From the NCBI GenBank assembly GCA_012798435.1, contig JAAZNF010000035.1:1-59984 (forward strand): a stretch of DNA of 59,984 bases. Reading direction: 5' to 3'. The position numbers and the translations under genes are program-made. The notes under the pieces are model-generated. The model ran no database searches. It was given only the letters and a program-made list of their open reading frames with translations, and was not told where the DNA came from. This DNA comes from Myxococcales bacterium. GTDB taxonomy: Bacteria; Myxococcota; B64-G9. Positions 35,288 to 45,900 of the stretch are shown here, one piece after another (positions within the stretch are counted from its first letter, which is position 1; the number at the start of each line of letters is the position of its first letter).

Positions 35288-36571
35288 TCAGCGGGCGCGC
35301 GCGCCGAAGCTGCGCTCGAAGAGCTCGCGGATGGCGCGTCGGCCGCTCTCCTCCAGGTGTCGGGTGCCCGTGCCCACGAAGCGCGTCCGGCCGATCCGCG
35401 GCGGGGCCTGGCGCTGCCAGCCGCCCGCGCCCCAGGAGAACCAGGCGTTCGCCTCCTGATCGAAGACGTGCAGCGGTTTCTTCCAGTGGCGGGCCAGCTC
35501 GGCCGCCCAGCCGGTACCGCCTCGCACCGTGCCGTCCGCCTGCAGGCGTCCCACCACGAACACCTCGGCGGCGGTGTGCACCTGGTGCCAGATGGACTGG
35601 AGCACCCGCCGCAGCTCGTCGCTCTCCGGATAGCTGCGCTGCATGCGGCGGGTGAGGTAGGTCCAGCTGATGTCCCCCTGGCGCAGCTCGGCCTCGGAGA
35701 GCAACACCCGACCGCGGTTGCGCTGGCAGCGGTGACCCTCGAAGGAGAAGTTGATCTCCTCGAGCCCGAAGGCCTCGGCGCACTCCCCGAAGGCCTCCTC
35801 GGCCCCGGAGGCCCCCCCGGAGAGCAGGCAGAAGGCGCTGGCCGGAAGGCGCAGCTGGCCCTCGCCCTCACTCTCGCCCTGCAGGAGCCGCAGGGTGTCC
35901 GCGTGCAACCGCAAGACGGGGAGCGGCCCGTCGCGCCGCCGACCGTGGGTAAGTCGCGCAGTGACAGCGTCCCCCTCGGGCTGCAGCAGCACCACCGCGG
36001 CGATGGCGTCGGCCACGGCGTCGAGCGGCGGCAGCAGCCGCGACTTCTGCGGCGCGGATTCGTCGCCGCTACACGGAGCGCTCAACCAACACTCCGCGCT
36101 CATGCCGGCGACCCCTTTTGAGAGCGCGGCCAGCTCGGCCCGCAACACCGGCGCCGGTCGGGACCAGTCCAGGCCATCCACCAGGATCAGCCGGGGCGAG
36201 AAGTCCAGGTGTTGACGCAGATCGCCCAGCACCCGTTCCAGGCTGCGCACGTCCAGCACGCGTCCCGGCAGGGCGTGGATGACGCGTTGCCGCCAGAGCT
36301 CGGCCAGCGCAGCGGGTGGCCGCTGCGGCAACAGATCCTGTAGCAGCGCGTCGTACCAGGACTGCAGGTGTTCCAGGGTGTGGCCCTCCAGTGAGAGGTG
36401 CAACACCGATCGGCCGTTCAGCAAGGCCTCCAGCGCCGCCTGGACCAGGAAGGCGCTCTTGCCCACGCCCACCCGCGCCTGCACCACCGCCAGCGCCCCC
36501 GTGAGCGCCTCGGGAATGAGCTGCTGGCGCAGCGCGGGCAGCGGCGAACGGGCGGGAGTCTCCGGCATCAT
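35288..36571 (-). CDS. P-loop ATPase fused to a YpsA-like SLOG domain
   Basis: The 427-residue protein has a RecA/DnaB-like P-loop ATPase N-terminus: Walker A VGVGKSA near 34-40 and Walker B LILVDGLD at 128-135. Residues 247-400 match the SLOG (YpsA-type) nucleotide- or nucleoside-binding Rossmann domain: LLSGGASGAEEAFG, VRGGTGWAAELA, KKPLHVFDQ, and FVGTGTRHLEESG. SLOG domains are linked to NAD- or nucleotide-derived ligands. The ATG has GGAGG upstream. It is 15 nt behind the EF-G gene, last of a five-gene operon, and ends 6 nt from the convergent Hsp70 gene. Confidence 0.7.
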   Translation of the reverse strand: MMPETPARSPLPALRQQLIPEALTGALAVVQARVGVGKSAFLVQAALEALLNGRSVLHLSLEGHTLEHLQSWYDALLQDLLPQRPPAALAELWRQRVIHALPGRVLDVRSLERVLGDLRQHLDFSPRLILVDGLDWSRPAPVLRAELAALSKGVAGMSAECWLSAPCSGDESAPQKSRLLPPLDAVADAIAAVVLLQPEGDAVTARLTHGRRRDGPLPVLRLHADTLRLLQGESEGEGQLRLPASAFCLLSGGASGAEEAFGECAEAFGLEEINFSFEGHRCQRNRGRVLLSEAELRQGDISWTYLTRRMQRSYPESDELRRVLQSIWHQVHTAAEVFVVGRLQADGTVRGGTGWAAELARHWKKPLHVFDQEANAWFSWGAGGWQRQAPPRIGRTRFVGTGTRHLEESGRRAIRELFERSFGARAR

Positions 36572-36586
36572 CGTCCCCTCCTCGCG

Positions 36587-38671
36587 TCAGGCGCCATCGT
36601 CTCCCCCCCGGCGCCGGCGGTAGCGCTCGATCAATTCCTCGGCCTTCTGGGCCGGCACCGGCAGGTAGCGGGCGAACTCCATGGTGAACTCGGCCTTCCC
36701 CTGGGTGGACGAGCGCAGCGCGCCCGCGTAGCCGAACATCTCCTCCAGCGGCACCTCGGCCTCCACCCGAGCGTTGCGGCCGTCCTCCTGGGCGCCCACC
36801 ACCGCGCCGCGGCGCTTCTGCAGGCCACCCATGATCACCCCGGCGTGCTCGGCCGGCCCTTCCACCACCACCCGCATGATCGGCTCCAGCACCTGGGGTT
36901 GGGCGGCCGGGTAGGCCTCGCGGAAGGCGCCGCGGGTGGCCTCCTGGAAGGCCAGGTCCGAGGAGTCCACCGCGTGGGCCGCGCCGTCGTTGAGCACGAG
37001 GCGCAGGTTGACCACCGGGAAGCCGATGCACGGGCCGCGCGCCAACATGGAGCGGAAGCCCTTCTCCACCGAGGGGATGAACTGGCGCGGTACGCTGCCA
37101 CCGCGCGTGGCGTCGACGAACTCCACCTCGGGGGCCGGCTCGAGGTAGCCGCACACCCGGGCGTACTGGCCGGCGCCGCCGGTCTGCTTCTTGTGAATGT
37201 AGTCGAAGTCGACGCGCCGGGTGATGGTCTCGCGGTAGGCTACCTGGGGCGCCGAGGTGACCACCTGGGCCCGATACTCGCGCCGGACCCGCTCCAGGTA
37301 CACCTCCAGGTGCAGCTCGCCCATGCCCCGTACCACGGTCTCGCCGGAGTCCGGATCGGTCTCCACCCGGAAGGTGGGGTCCTCCCGGGCGAACCGCCGC
37401 AACGCCTTGTGCAGGCCGGCCTCGGAGCCCGCGTCGGCCGGGCGCACCGATAGCGACACCACCGGCTCTGGGACGTGCATGGGCGTGAGCGCCGCCTGGA
37501 TGCGGCCGTCGGTGAAGGTGTCGCCGCTCCCGCATTCCACCCCGAACATGGCCACGATGTCGCCGCCCGCGGCCTCGGTGATTTCTTCCATCTCGTCGGC
37601 GTGCATGCGCACCAGTCGGCCCACCCGGTGCCTGTCACCGGTGCGCATGTTGACCAGGGTGTCGTCGCGTCGCAGCCGCCCCTGGTACAGGCGCAGGTAC
37701 GTCAGCTGTCCGTAACGCCCGTCCTCCAGCTTGAAGGCCAGGGCCACCGTGGGCGCCTCCGGATCCGGGCGCAGCAGGTGGCGCTGGTCCTCGTGTTCCA
37801 GGTCCAGGGCCTCGGGACAGAGGTCGCTGGGCGCGGGCAGGTAATGGACCACCGCGTCCAGCAAGGGCTGCACCCCGCGGTTGCGGTAGGCCGAGCCGAG
37901 CAGCACCGGGGTGAGCTGCAGGTCCAGGGTGCCGCGCCGCAGGGCGGCGCGGATGAGCGCCGGGGTGACCCGCTCCTCCAGGATGGCCTGGGTCAACTCC
38001 TCCGAGATCATGGAGACCGCGTCCAGCAGTCGCTCCCGGGCCTGCCGGGCCGCCTCCGCCAGCTCGGGCGGAATGGGCCCCGCAACCACCCGTTCGCCGT
38101 TCTCGCCCTCGAAGATCAGCGAGCGCATCTCCACCAGGTCGATCACGCCCTCGTGCCGATCCTCCAGCCCCACCGGGAGCTGCAACAGCACCGGGTTCAG
38201 CCCCAGGCGATCGTGAACCTCGTCACACACGCGGAGCGGGTTGGCCCCGATGCGGTCGCACTTGTTGATGAACACCACCCGCGGCACGCGGTAGCGGCGC
38301 ATCTGCCGATCCACGGTGAAGGACTGGGACTGCACTCCTCCCACCGCGCACAGCACCAGCACCGCCCCGTCCAGCACGCGCAGGCTGCGCTCCACCTCCA
38401 TGGTGAAGTCCACGTGTCCGGGGGTGTCGATGATGTTCAGGTGGTGGTCCAGCCAGCGGCAGTAGGTGGCGGCCGAGGCGATGGTGATGCCGCGCTCGCG
38501 CTCCAGCTCCATGGAGTCCATGGTGGCGCCCACCCCGTCGCTGCCCTTCACTTCGTGCATCTGGCGGATGCGCCGGGTGTAGAACAGCACCCTCTCGGTC
38601 AGCGTGGTCTTGCCGCTGTCGATGTGAGCGAAGATGCCGATGTTGCGAAGACGATGAGGGTCGACTTTCAC
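36587..38671 (-). CDS. fusA: Elongation factor G, mitochondrial/spdEFG-like type
   Basis: The 694-residue GTPase carries all EF-G domains. G1 is [13 protein letters not shown], switch regions include RERGITI, and DTPGHVDF is G3. INKCDRIG is NKxD. Domain II ([20 protein letters not shown]) and domain IV ([11 protein letters not shown]) follow. The Ser in [11 protein letters not shown] and the [13 protein letters not shown] stretch resemble the spdEFG1/mitochondrial EFG1 clade rather than the str-operon EF-G. It drives tRNA-mRNA translocation on the ribosome. A GTG start with GGGAGGATGGC upstream is used. It is not with rpsL/rpsG/tuf. Confidence 0.93.
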   Translation of the reverse strand: MKVDPHRLRNIGIFAHIDSGKTTLTERVLFYTRRIRQMHEVKGSDGVGATMDSMELERERGITIASAATYCRWLDHHLNIIDTPGHVDFTMEVERSLRVLDGAVLVLCAVGGVQSQSFTVDRQMRRYRVPRVVFINKCDRIGANPLRVCDEVHDRLGLNPVLLQLPVGLEDRHEGVIDLVEMRSLIFEGENGERVVAGPIPPELAEAARQARERLLDAVSMISEELTQAILEERVTPALIRAALRRGTLDLQLTPVLLGSAYRNRGVQPLLDAVVHYLPAPSDLCPEALDLEHEDQRHLLRPDPEAPTVALAFKLEDGRYGQLTYLRLYQGRLRRDDTLVNMRTGDRHRVGRLVRMHADEMEEITEAAGGDIVAMFGVECGSGDTFTDGRIQAALTPMHVPEPVVSLSVRPADAGSEAGLHKALRRFAREDPTFRVETDPDSGETVVRGMGELHLEVYLERVRREYRAQVVTSAPQVAYRETITRRVDFDYIHKKQTGGAGQYARVCGYLEPAPEVEFVDATRGGSVPRQFIPSVEKGFRSMLARGPCIGFPVVNLRLVLNDGAAHAVDSSDLAFQEATRGAFREAYPAAQPQVLEPIMRVVVEGPAEHAGVIMGGLQKRRGAVVGAQEDGRNARVEAEVPLEEMFGYAGALRSSTQGKAEFTMEFARYLPVPAQKAEELIERYRRRRGGDDGA

Positions 38672-38731
38672 GCCATCCTCCCGCGAGGGCGCGCATTAGC
38701 TACAGAAAAGCGCCCGCGGGATCAAGGAAAA

Positions 38732-41311
38732 TCAGTGCGATTTCTTCGGTCCGGCCGTGGCGCCGGCCGCCCGGGGATCCTCGGGCCAGGCGTGGCGCGG
38801 GTAGCGGGCGCGCAGTTCCTTGCGCACCTCGCGGTATCCCTCGTTCCAGAACGACGCCAGATCGGTGGTGACCTGGGCCGGCCGGCCGTTCGGCGCCAGC
38901 AGGTGCAGCAGCACGGCGAGTTTCCCACCGGCGAGCCGGGGCGCGGCCGCCCAGCCGAAGACCTCCTGCAAGCGCACCGCCAGCACCGGCAGGCCGCCGG
39001 GTTCCAGGGCAGGCCGGTAGTCGAGGCGGGCGCTCTTGCCTGACGGCAGGGCGAGGCGCTCCGGCAGCTCGCGCTCCAACCGCGCCCGCAGGCGGGCCGG
39101 GATTTTCGAGTGCAGCGCCTTTCTCCAGTCGATCCGCCGCACCTCCTGGAAGCGCTGGAGACCCCGGCACAGCTCGGGAAGCCGCCGGCGCAGTCCTTCG
39201 ATAGAGGCGTCCGGCCAGTCCGCATCCGGAAGCCAGCGGCGCGCCAGTTCCAGTCGGGCCCGCAACTGCTGCGCCTCCGCGCTGGGGCAAAACACGCGTT
39301 CGAAGGCGGCGGCCGCCGCCTCCGCCAAGACCTCGGCCACCCGCTCCGGGTCCGTCGGCCGCCCTTCTCTCTCCCACAACACCAGGTCGAGGTAGGTGTG
39401 TTGCTGTACGCCGATCACCGCCTCCCGCGCATCGTCGAACCGGACCAGCTCCTGGGTGGAGAGGTGCGCCGGAAAGACCATTTCCAGATCGTCCGGAGAG
39501 AGCCGTTGTGCGCTCCGCACCCGGGCCACGGCGTGAGGGCCGGCCTCGGGGGCCTCGGCCTCGAGGGCCAAAAACAGCTCGCCCTGGCGCACCCCGGACT
39601 CCTCGCCAAGCTCGATGCCCTGCCCTCCCACGCGCAGCGCGGACCCGCTCCCCGGCGCTCGCCGCCGGCACACCCGGTCGGGATACGCCGCCAGCAGCAA
39701 GCGGGACAGGGCGCGCGTGTCGAGCCGCCCGGTCTGGCCGCGGCTTTTTGCGCCGTCCCAGCGGCGGCGCAGCTGATCGCGGGCGCGCAGCGCCCGACGG
39801 GCCGCCACCGGGTCCAGGCCCAGGGCCTCGGCGGCCTGCCGGTCCGCCCCCAGATCCTCAAAGCGAACCACGCGCTCCAGGCGTTCCCCCAAGTCGGAGT
39901 CGGTCTCCGCGGCGCGCCGGGGCGGATCGGTCAGCACCTCGCCCTCCTCGATGATGGCCGCGGCCAGGGCGGCCAGGTCGAGACAACCCCAGCGAGCGGC
40001 CTGGTGCATCATGCGTCCCAGCCGCGGGTGAACGGGAAGGCGCGCCAGACGGCGGCCCAGCGGCGTGAGCGCGAAGGTCCGCTTCTCGACGGCTTCCAGC
40101 CGGCGCAGAAGATCCAGCGCGGCTTCGCGCCACGGCGGCGAGGGAGGATCGAGGAAGGGAAAGCGCGCCGGATCCCCGGGGTGGAACTCGAGCACCGCAA
40201 GGAGCACCGCGGAGAGATCCAGCCGGCACATCTCGGGGATCTCGGCGGATGGGAGCCCGGCGTGTTCGGCGGCGGTCCACAAGCGCAGCGCTCGCCCCGG
40301 CCCCAGACGCGCCGCCCGGCCCGCGCGTTGCTCTGCGCTGGCGCGGCTGATCTTGCCCACAGACAGGCGATCCAGGCCCGAGCGCGGATCGTGGCGCAGC
40401 CTCTTCTCGTACCCGCTGTCCACCACCGCGCGCACGCCGGGCACGGTGAGCGAGGTCTCGGCCAGGTTGGTGGCCAGCACCACCCGCCGGCCCGCGCCTC
40501 CCCGCAACACCCGGTCTTGCTCATCGGCTGGCATGGCCCCGTACAACACGGCGATCTCCGGGTGGCCCGGCAGCGGGCGTTCCTGGAGCCGCCGGGCGCA
40601 GCGGTGGATGTCGCGGGCGCCGGGAAGAAACACCAGCGCGTCGCCCTGGGCGTCACCGGCGGCGGGCCACAGCCGGCGCACGCCGGCCTCGGCCCGCTCG
40701 GGCAGGGGGCGCGCATCGGGCTGCGGCAGGTACTCGATCTCGAGCGGATACGGCGCGGACCCGCCCCGCAGCAAGCCGGCGCCGCCGAAGAACCGGGCCA
40801 CCGCCTCCGGCTCGATGGTGGCCGACATGACGACCAGGCGCAGCTCGGGCCGGGCCTCCAGCGTCTCGCGCAGGAAGGCCGCCGCCAGGTCGGTGTGGAT
40901 GCTGCGCTCGTGGAACTCGTCGAGCACCACCGCCCCCACACCATCGAGCAGCGGGTCCTCCAGCATGCGCCGCGGCAGAATCCCCTCGGTGATGACCCAT
41001 ACCCGGGTGCTCGCGCCACCCACGCGGGTATAGCGGACCGCAAACCCCACCCGCTGGCCCAGGGGCTCTCCCAGCGCACGGGCCAGCTGGGCGGCGCAGG
41101 CCCGGGCCGCCAGGCGCCGCGGCTCGAGCACCAGGATGGAGCCGCGGACGGCGGGGGAGCGCAGCAGCCACAGCGGCACCCGGGTGGTCTTGCCCGAGCC
41201 GGGCGGGGCGCACAGGATCAGCACGCGCTCCCGCTCGATGCGCCGCGCAAACTCCGCCTCGAGCTCGTCGATGGGCAGCGCGCCCGCCGCCGAAAGAGAG
41301 TCGGGATTCAA
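38732..41311 (-). CDS. hrpB: ATP-dependent helicase HrpB
   Basis: HrpB is a DEAH-type RNA helicase-like ATPase. The 859 residues show Walker A PPGSGKTT near 36-43, the HrpB-typical motif II VLDEFHERS in place of DEAH, MSATI as motif III and LAETSLTVPGVRAVVDSG, then the RASAEQRAGRAARLGPG motif VI. The C-terminal DUF1605/HrpB region completes it. Length matches the family. The start is a TTG at 41311, 3 nt after the PilZ gene stop. It is in the FHA-PilZ-HrpB-EF-G-ATPase operon. Confidence 0.93.
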   Translation of the reverse strand: MNPDSLSAAGALPIDELEAEFARRIERERVLILCAPPGSGKTTRVPLWLLRSPAVRGSILVLEPRRLAARACAAQLARALGEPLGQRVGFAVRYTRVGGASTRVWVITEGILPRRMLEDPLLDGVGAVVLDEFHERSIHTDLAAAFLRETLEARPELRLVVMSATIEPEAVARFFGGAGLLRGGSAPYPLEIEYLPQPDARPLPERAEAGVRRLWPAAGDAQGDALVFLPGARDIHRCARRLQERPLPGHPEIAVLYGAMPADEQDRVLRGGAGRRVVLATNLAETSLTVPGVRAVVDSGYEKRLRHDPRSGLDRLSVGKISRASAEQRAGRAARLGPGRALRLWTAAEHAGLPSAEIPEMCRLDLSAVLLAVLEFHPGDPARFPFLDPPSPPWREAALDLLRRLEAVEKRTFALTPLGRRLARLPVHPRLGRMMHQAARWGCLDLAALAAAIIEEGEVLTDPPRRAAETDSDLGERLERVVRFEDLGADRQAAEALGLDPVAARRALRARDQLRRRWDGAKSRGQTGRLDTRALSRLLLAAYPDRVCRRRAPGSGSALRVGGQGIELGEESGVRQGELFLALEAEAPEAGPHAVARVRSAQRLSPDDLEMVFPAHLSTQELVRFDDAREAVIGVQQHTYLDLVLWEREGRPTDPERVAEVLAEAAAAAFERVFCPSAEAQQLRARLELARRWLPDADWPDASIEGLRRRLPELCRGLQRFQEVRRIDWRKALHSKIPARLRARLERELPERLALPSGKSARLDYRPALEPGGLPVLAVRLQEVFGWAAAPRLAGGKLAVLLHLLAPNGRPAQVTTDLASFWNEGYREVRKELRARYPRHAWPEDPRAAGATAGPKKSH

Positions 41312-41314
41312 CGC

Positions 41315-41962
41315 TCAGCCCCGCGCCCGGCGCCGGATCGACTCGACCAGGCGCCGCAGGCGCTGCAGGCTCTCCTCCGGGCCCAGGCACATGACGCCCA
41401 TGCCGCGCCGGCCCTCTACCGGGTCCACCCAGCGCACCTGCCCGTGGAGCTCGATGGCCGGCCGTAGGCGCGAGGACCACAGCTTGATGAAGATGGCCCG
41501 GGTCGGCTCCAGCAGCGGGGCGGCGGTCCGCAGGAAGACCCCCCGCACGCTCACGTCGGCGGTCTCGGCGGGGTGCTCCACGCCGTCGAGCACGAAGGCG
41601 GCGCGGTACTGGGCCGGGTAGCGGGGAACGCTGCGCCGGGCGGCTGGCTCCCAGGTGCGGTCGGCGAAGGCGCACATGAGGGCGAAGCGCTCCCTGTCCT
41701 CGGGGATGATCTGCAGCCACACCCCGCGGGGGCGCTGCTTTCCCTCCGGGCGCTCGTTGACTTCGACCACCCGCGCCTTGAGCGGGAAGAGCACGTTGCT
41801 CCCCTCCACCACCACCTGGATGTCGACGTTCTGGCCGGCTTGCATCCGACCCACCGCGGGGAACACCAGCACCCGCTGGTCGCGATCCCAGATGGCCTGA
41901 CGCAACAGATCGTGGCTGCCGTACTCGAGCAGGATCCAGCGGATGGCGGAATCGGCCCTCAT
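41315..41962 (-). CDS. YcgR-like double PilZ-domain protein
   Basis: The 215-residue cytoplasmic protein has an N-terminal domain (about 1-105) resembling the PilZN/YcgR half and a C-terminal PilZ domain (about 108-200). The PilZ domain has the c-di-GMP motif RRSVPRYPA and D-V-S-V-R-G-V (DxSxxG). It is expected to bind cyclic di-GMP and to act as an effector by protein contact. It lies 44 nt after the FHA gene and 3 nt before hrpB, so all are one transcript. Confidence 0.8.
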   Translation of the reverse strand: MRADSAIRWILLEYGSHDLLRQAIWDRDQRVLVFPAVGRMQAGQNVDIQVVVEGSNVLFPLKARVVEVNERPEGKQRPRGVWLQIIPEDRERFALMCAFADRTWEPAARRSVPRYPAQYRAAFVLDGVEHPAETADVSVRGVFLRTAAPLLEPTRAIFIKLWSSRLRPAIELHGQVRWVDPVEGRRGMGVMCLGPEESLQRLRRLVESIRRRARG

Positions 41963-42006
41963 GTCGTTTTCCGTGTGCCCCGCGTCGCTCTTCCCGGTGC
42001 GCCGGT

Positions 42007-42426
42007 TCAGCCCTTGCGATCGCGCCGATCGGGGATGGTGCTGCCCTCGGTGAACCCCCGGTGTTTGCTGCGCCGTCGGATCTCCTCTACCGAGGGGGCG
42101 GTCATCACCTCGGTGGTCTTCTTGATGGCCGCCACGTCGGCGACCGGCAGGGGCAAGAACCGCAGCCGGTAGTCGCCGATTTCCAGCACGTCCCCCGCCC
42201 GGAGTTCACGCTCCGTGACGCGCTCGCCGTTGACGAAGGTGCCGTTGGTGCTGCCCTCGTCCAGCACCACCCAGGCCTGACCGTTCCACTCCAGTCGGGC
42301 GTGGCGGCGCGAGACCTTGGAGTCGTCCGGCAGGCAGATGTCGCACTCGCTGGTGCGGCCGATCTCCTTGATGAGCCCGGTCAGGGAATGCCGGCGGTTG
42401 TTCTTCTCGTCGAATAGCTGAAACAT
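42007..42426 (-). CDS. FHA-domain protein
   Basis: The 139-residue protein holds one FHA domain: IGRTSECDICLPDDSKVSRRHARL, here abbreviated as GRTSECDI, KVSRRHARL and DEGSTNGTFVNG. These are the phosphothreonine-binding core residues (Arg, Ser, His, Asn). It should read a Ser/Thr-kinase signal. The frame is open 10 residues upstream (to 42456), but ATG 42426 starts the domain and follows a promoter at 42434-42463. It opens a five-gene operon. Confidence 0.8.
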   Translation of the reverse strand: MFQLFDEKNNRRHSLTGLIKEIGRTSECDICLPDDSKVSRRHARLEWNGQAWVVLDEGSTNGTFVNGERVTERELRAGDVLEIGDYRLRFLPLPVADVAAIKKTTEVMTAPSVEEIRRRSKHRGFTEGSTIPDRRDRKG

Positions 42427-42433
42427 GGAAAAA

Positions 42434-42463
42434 CAAATACCGGCAAACTCGAGCAACAGTCAA
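42434..42463 (-). promoter_or_regulatory. Candidate leaderless promoter of the FHA-PilZ-HrpB operon
   Basis: On the minus strand TTGACT (42463-42458), an 18-nt spacer and TATTTG (42439-42434) are followed by 7 nt and ATG 42426. The -10 lacks the usual final T, but no Shine-Dalgarno sequence is present. Confidence 0.4.
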
Positions 42464-42860
42464 GACGAAAATTCCCTCGATTCAATATCGGGCATCATTA
42501 ATATAACCAGATCAAAAAGCTCAGATGTAACCACATCGCAACACCAGCATCGCCTACACCGAGACAAATAGTCCCACATGCAACCATATGATATATATGA
42601 TTATATTAAAAAACCAGCAGGTATATTTACAAGAGCATGTAACCAGTTGTCTCATAAAATTGCCAAAATTCCAAAGTAATTTCAATGTAGATACAAAAAG
42701 ATGCCAAGAAATATGCGCGACAAAATGTCTCACTTTATCAATAACAGACAATTGAAAAAACGGCACATAGTCACAACTTATTGTTTAATATGCTAAAATC
42801 AATACAAGAAAAATATGACAGTATGGAACAATTTTTGCTAAATACGGCCGCGTGAAGATC
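42457..42860. other. AT-rich island without gene
   Basis: Bases 42481-42840 contain 118 G/C in 360 nt (33%), while the flanking genes are well over 60%. Only short frames occur, none with ribosome site or family resemblance. ATGACA at 42815-42820 and TAAATA at 42839-42844 could form a promoter for the papain-like gene, and TGCTAAAAT at 42791-42799 is another -10-like element. Confidence 0.7.
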
Positions 42861-42907
42861 GTTACCTTCCAATAGCCCACCTAAAAGCGAACACAGGAGA
42901 CGCTTCC

Positions 42908-45900
42908 ATGAAAATCAGAATCCGTATTTCCTTCGCGCAGAAGATTGGCCTGACGGCCCTTCTTTCATTCCTGCTCCTCGCAGGTTGCGACGCCGGATTC
43001 ATCGAAAACGACGACTTCACCACCGAACTTTCGCCGGAGAATCGCCTCTCGCTCGGCGAGCGCGACATCGGAAAGGTGGCCGACCTGGCTCCTTTCCAGG
43101 TGGCCGCCATCGAAGTCCCCGCCAACATCTCGACCGGGTTCTCCTGGGAAGTGGAAGAGATCGATCCGCGGCTCTCGGTAGTCGGATCCGAATACGTCCA
43201 GGACACCTCCGGCCTCCTGGGCGCCAGCGGCCGGCAGATCTTCTACGTGGTGGGCAACGAGCCCGGCAAGGCCGGCCTGCGGCTGACCTATGCCCGACCG
43301 CTGGAGCGACACAACTACCTGCGCTCCGCCCGCTTCGACTTCCAGGTGATGTCGAAATACACCGGCAACTTCCGTTACATTCCGCGCGAGGCGCCGGAGG
43401 TTCCGATCGACAACCCGACCGTGCTGCGCGCCAGCCTGCCGACTCACTTCTCGTGGTGCGAGCAGGGCGCCTGCCCGCCCGTGCGCGACCAGGGAGACTG
43501 CGGCGGCTGCTGGTCCTTCGGCACGGTGGGCGTGTTCGAGAGCGCGCTGATGCGGGCCGGAACGTCCTCCCCGAACCTCTCCGAGCAATACCTCATCTCC
43601 TGCAACAACGAAGGGTTCGGGTGCAACGGCGGCTGGTGGGCCCACGACTATCACATCTCCACGAAGGTCTCCGGAGAGACGGAAGCCGGCGGCGTGAACG
43701 AGAGCTCCTTCCCCTACACGGCCACCGACAGCAGCTGCAACCCGCCCCACGCCAAGGTGGCGAAGCTCCAGAGTTGGGCCTACGTCGGTAACGACAGCTC
43801 CGTCCCCTCCACCGATCAGCTCAAGACCGCCATCTACAACAACGGGCCCTTGGCGGTGGCGGTGTGCGTCAACACCTACTTCGAGAACTACAGCGGCGGC
43901 GTGTTCGCCGGCCCGAGCTGCACCGGCGTCAACCACGCCGTCATCCTGGTCGGCTGGGACGACGGTGACGGCGCCTGGATCATGCGCAACTCCTGGGGCC
44001 CGAGCTGGGGTGAGAACGGCTACATGCGCATCAAGTACGGTGTGTGCCAGATCGGCTATGCCGCTTCCTATGTCGTGTATCAGGGCGGGAGTGGGACGAC
44101 CCCCACCGCGAACTTCTCCGTCACCACGAGCGGCCTCTCCGCCTCCTTCACCGACACCTCGACCGCCGGCAGCGGGACCATCAACTCCTGGAGCTGGAAC
44201 TTCGGGGACGGCGGCACCTCGAGCGTGCAGAATCCGAGCCACACCTATGCCGCCGCCGGCACCTACAACGTGACGCTGACGGTGGGAGACAGCGCCGGCA
44301 AGACCAGCAGCGCCACCAAGGCCGTCACGGTGAGCCAGCCGGTGGCCGCCTACTGCGCCTCCAAGAGCAACAACTGCTCCGAGGAATGGATCGCCAAGGT
44401 GCAGGTGGACGGCTTCGCCAAGACCTCCTCGGGACAGACCTACAGCGATTTCACGAGCAGTGAAATCAACCTGGCACCGGGCACTCACACCCTCACCCTG
44501 ACGCCCGGATTCTCCGGGAGCGCCTACAAGGAGTACTGGGCGGTGTGGATCGACTGGAATGGCGACAAGGACTTCGCCGACAGCGGCGAGCAGGTGTTCG
44601 CGGCGAACGGCACCGCCGCGGTGACGGGAACCTTCACGGTTCCGACCTCGGCGCCCCAGGGCCAGACCCGCCTGCGCGTGGCCATGAAGTACAACGCCGC
44701 GCCGACAAACTGCGAGACCTTCTCCTACGGCGAGGTCGAGGACTACACCCTGAACGTCACCGCCGCCGCCGGCGAGCCCAGCGCGAGCTTCACCTACGCG
44801 GCCACCGGCCTCGCAGTCGCCTTTACCGACACCTCCACCCACAGCGGCGGTACCATCACCTCCTGGAGCTGGAGCTTCGGTGACGGCGGCACCTCGAGCG
44901 CGCAGAACCCGAGCCACACCTATGCCGCCGCGGGGACCTACAGCGTGACGCTCACGGTGGGCGACAGCGCCGGCAAGACGAGCAGCGCCAGCCAGAGCGT
45001 GACGGTCACCGCTCCCAGCGCGAGCTACTGCGCCGCCCAGGGTAACGACATCAGCGACGAGTGGATCGCCAAGGTGGCCGTCGGCTCCTTCACCAACACC
45101 TCGAGCGCGGCCGGGTACACCGACTTCACCTCCAAGGTGATCTCCCTGGTGCCGGGAACATTCTCCGTGGCGCTGACCCCCGGCTTCTCCGGCAGCGCCT
45201 ACAAGGAATACTGGGCTATCTGGATCGACTGGAACGGCGACAAGGACTTCACCGACAGCGGCGAGCAGGTGTTTGCGGCCAACGGCACCGCCGCGGTGAG
45301 CGGCACCCTCACCGTTCCCGCCTCGGCCCCCCAAGGTCAGACCCGCATGCGGGTGGCCATGCGCTACAACGTCGCGCCCTCCGCCTGCGGCAGCTTCGAC
45401 TACGGCGAAGTGGAGGACTACACCGTGGCCGTCGCCCCCGGCGGCGGGGCACCCACGGCGTCGTTCAGCTACGCGGCGCAGGGCCTGACGGTGTCCTTCA
45501 GCGACACCTCCACTCCCGGAGGCAGCGCCATCGCGGCCTGGAGCTGGAGCTTCGGCGACGGGACCACCTCCACCGCCCAGAACCCCAACCACAGCTACAG
45601 CCAGGGCGGCAGCTACACCGTGACCCTCACGGTCACGGACGGCGCCGGACAATCCGCCAGCGCCTCTCAGACCGTCACCGTATCCGAGCCGGTAACCAGC
45701 TACTGCGCTGCCCAGGGCAACAACGCGAGCTACGAGTGGCTCGCCAAGGTTCAGCTCGACACCTTCAGCAAGTCCTCGGGCGCGGCCGGCTATTCGGACT
45801 TCACTGGCACGGTCATTCCGCTGTCGACCGGCAGCCACACCATCCAGCTCACGCCGGCCTTCTCCGGCTCCTCCTACACCGAATACTACCGCGTGTGGAT

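Noticed and set aside
33013-35655. Alternative plus-strand frame of 880 codons overlapping the Hsp70 gene
   Set aside because: Arg/Gly/Pro-rich, without any motif, while the overlapping frame is a complete Hsp70.
42554-42766. 70-residue minus-strand frame in the AT-rich island
   Set aside because: Hydrophobic and Phe/Ile-rich because of the AT bias, with no ribosome site and no family resemblance.
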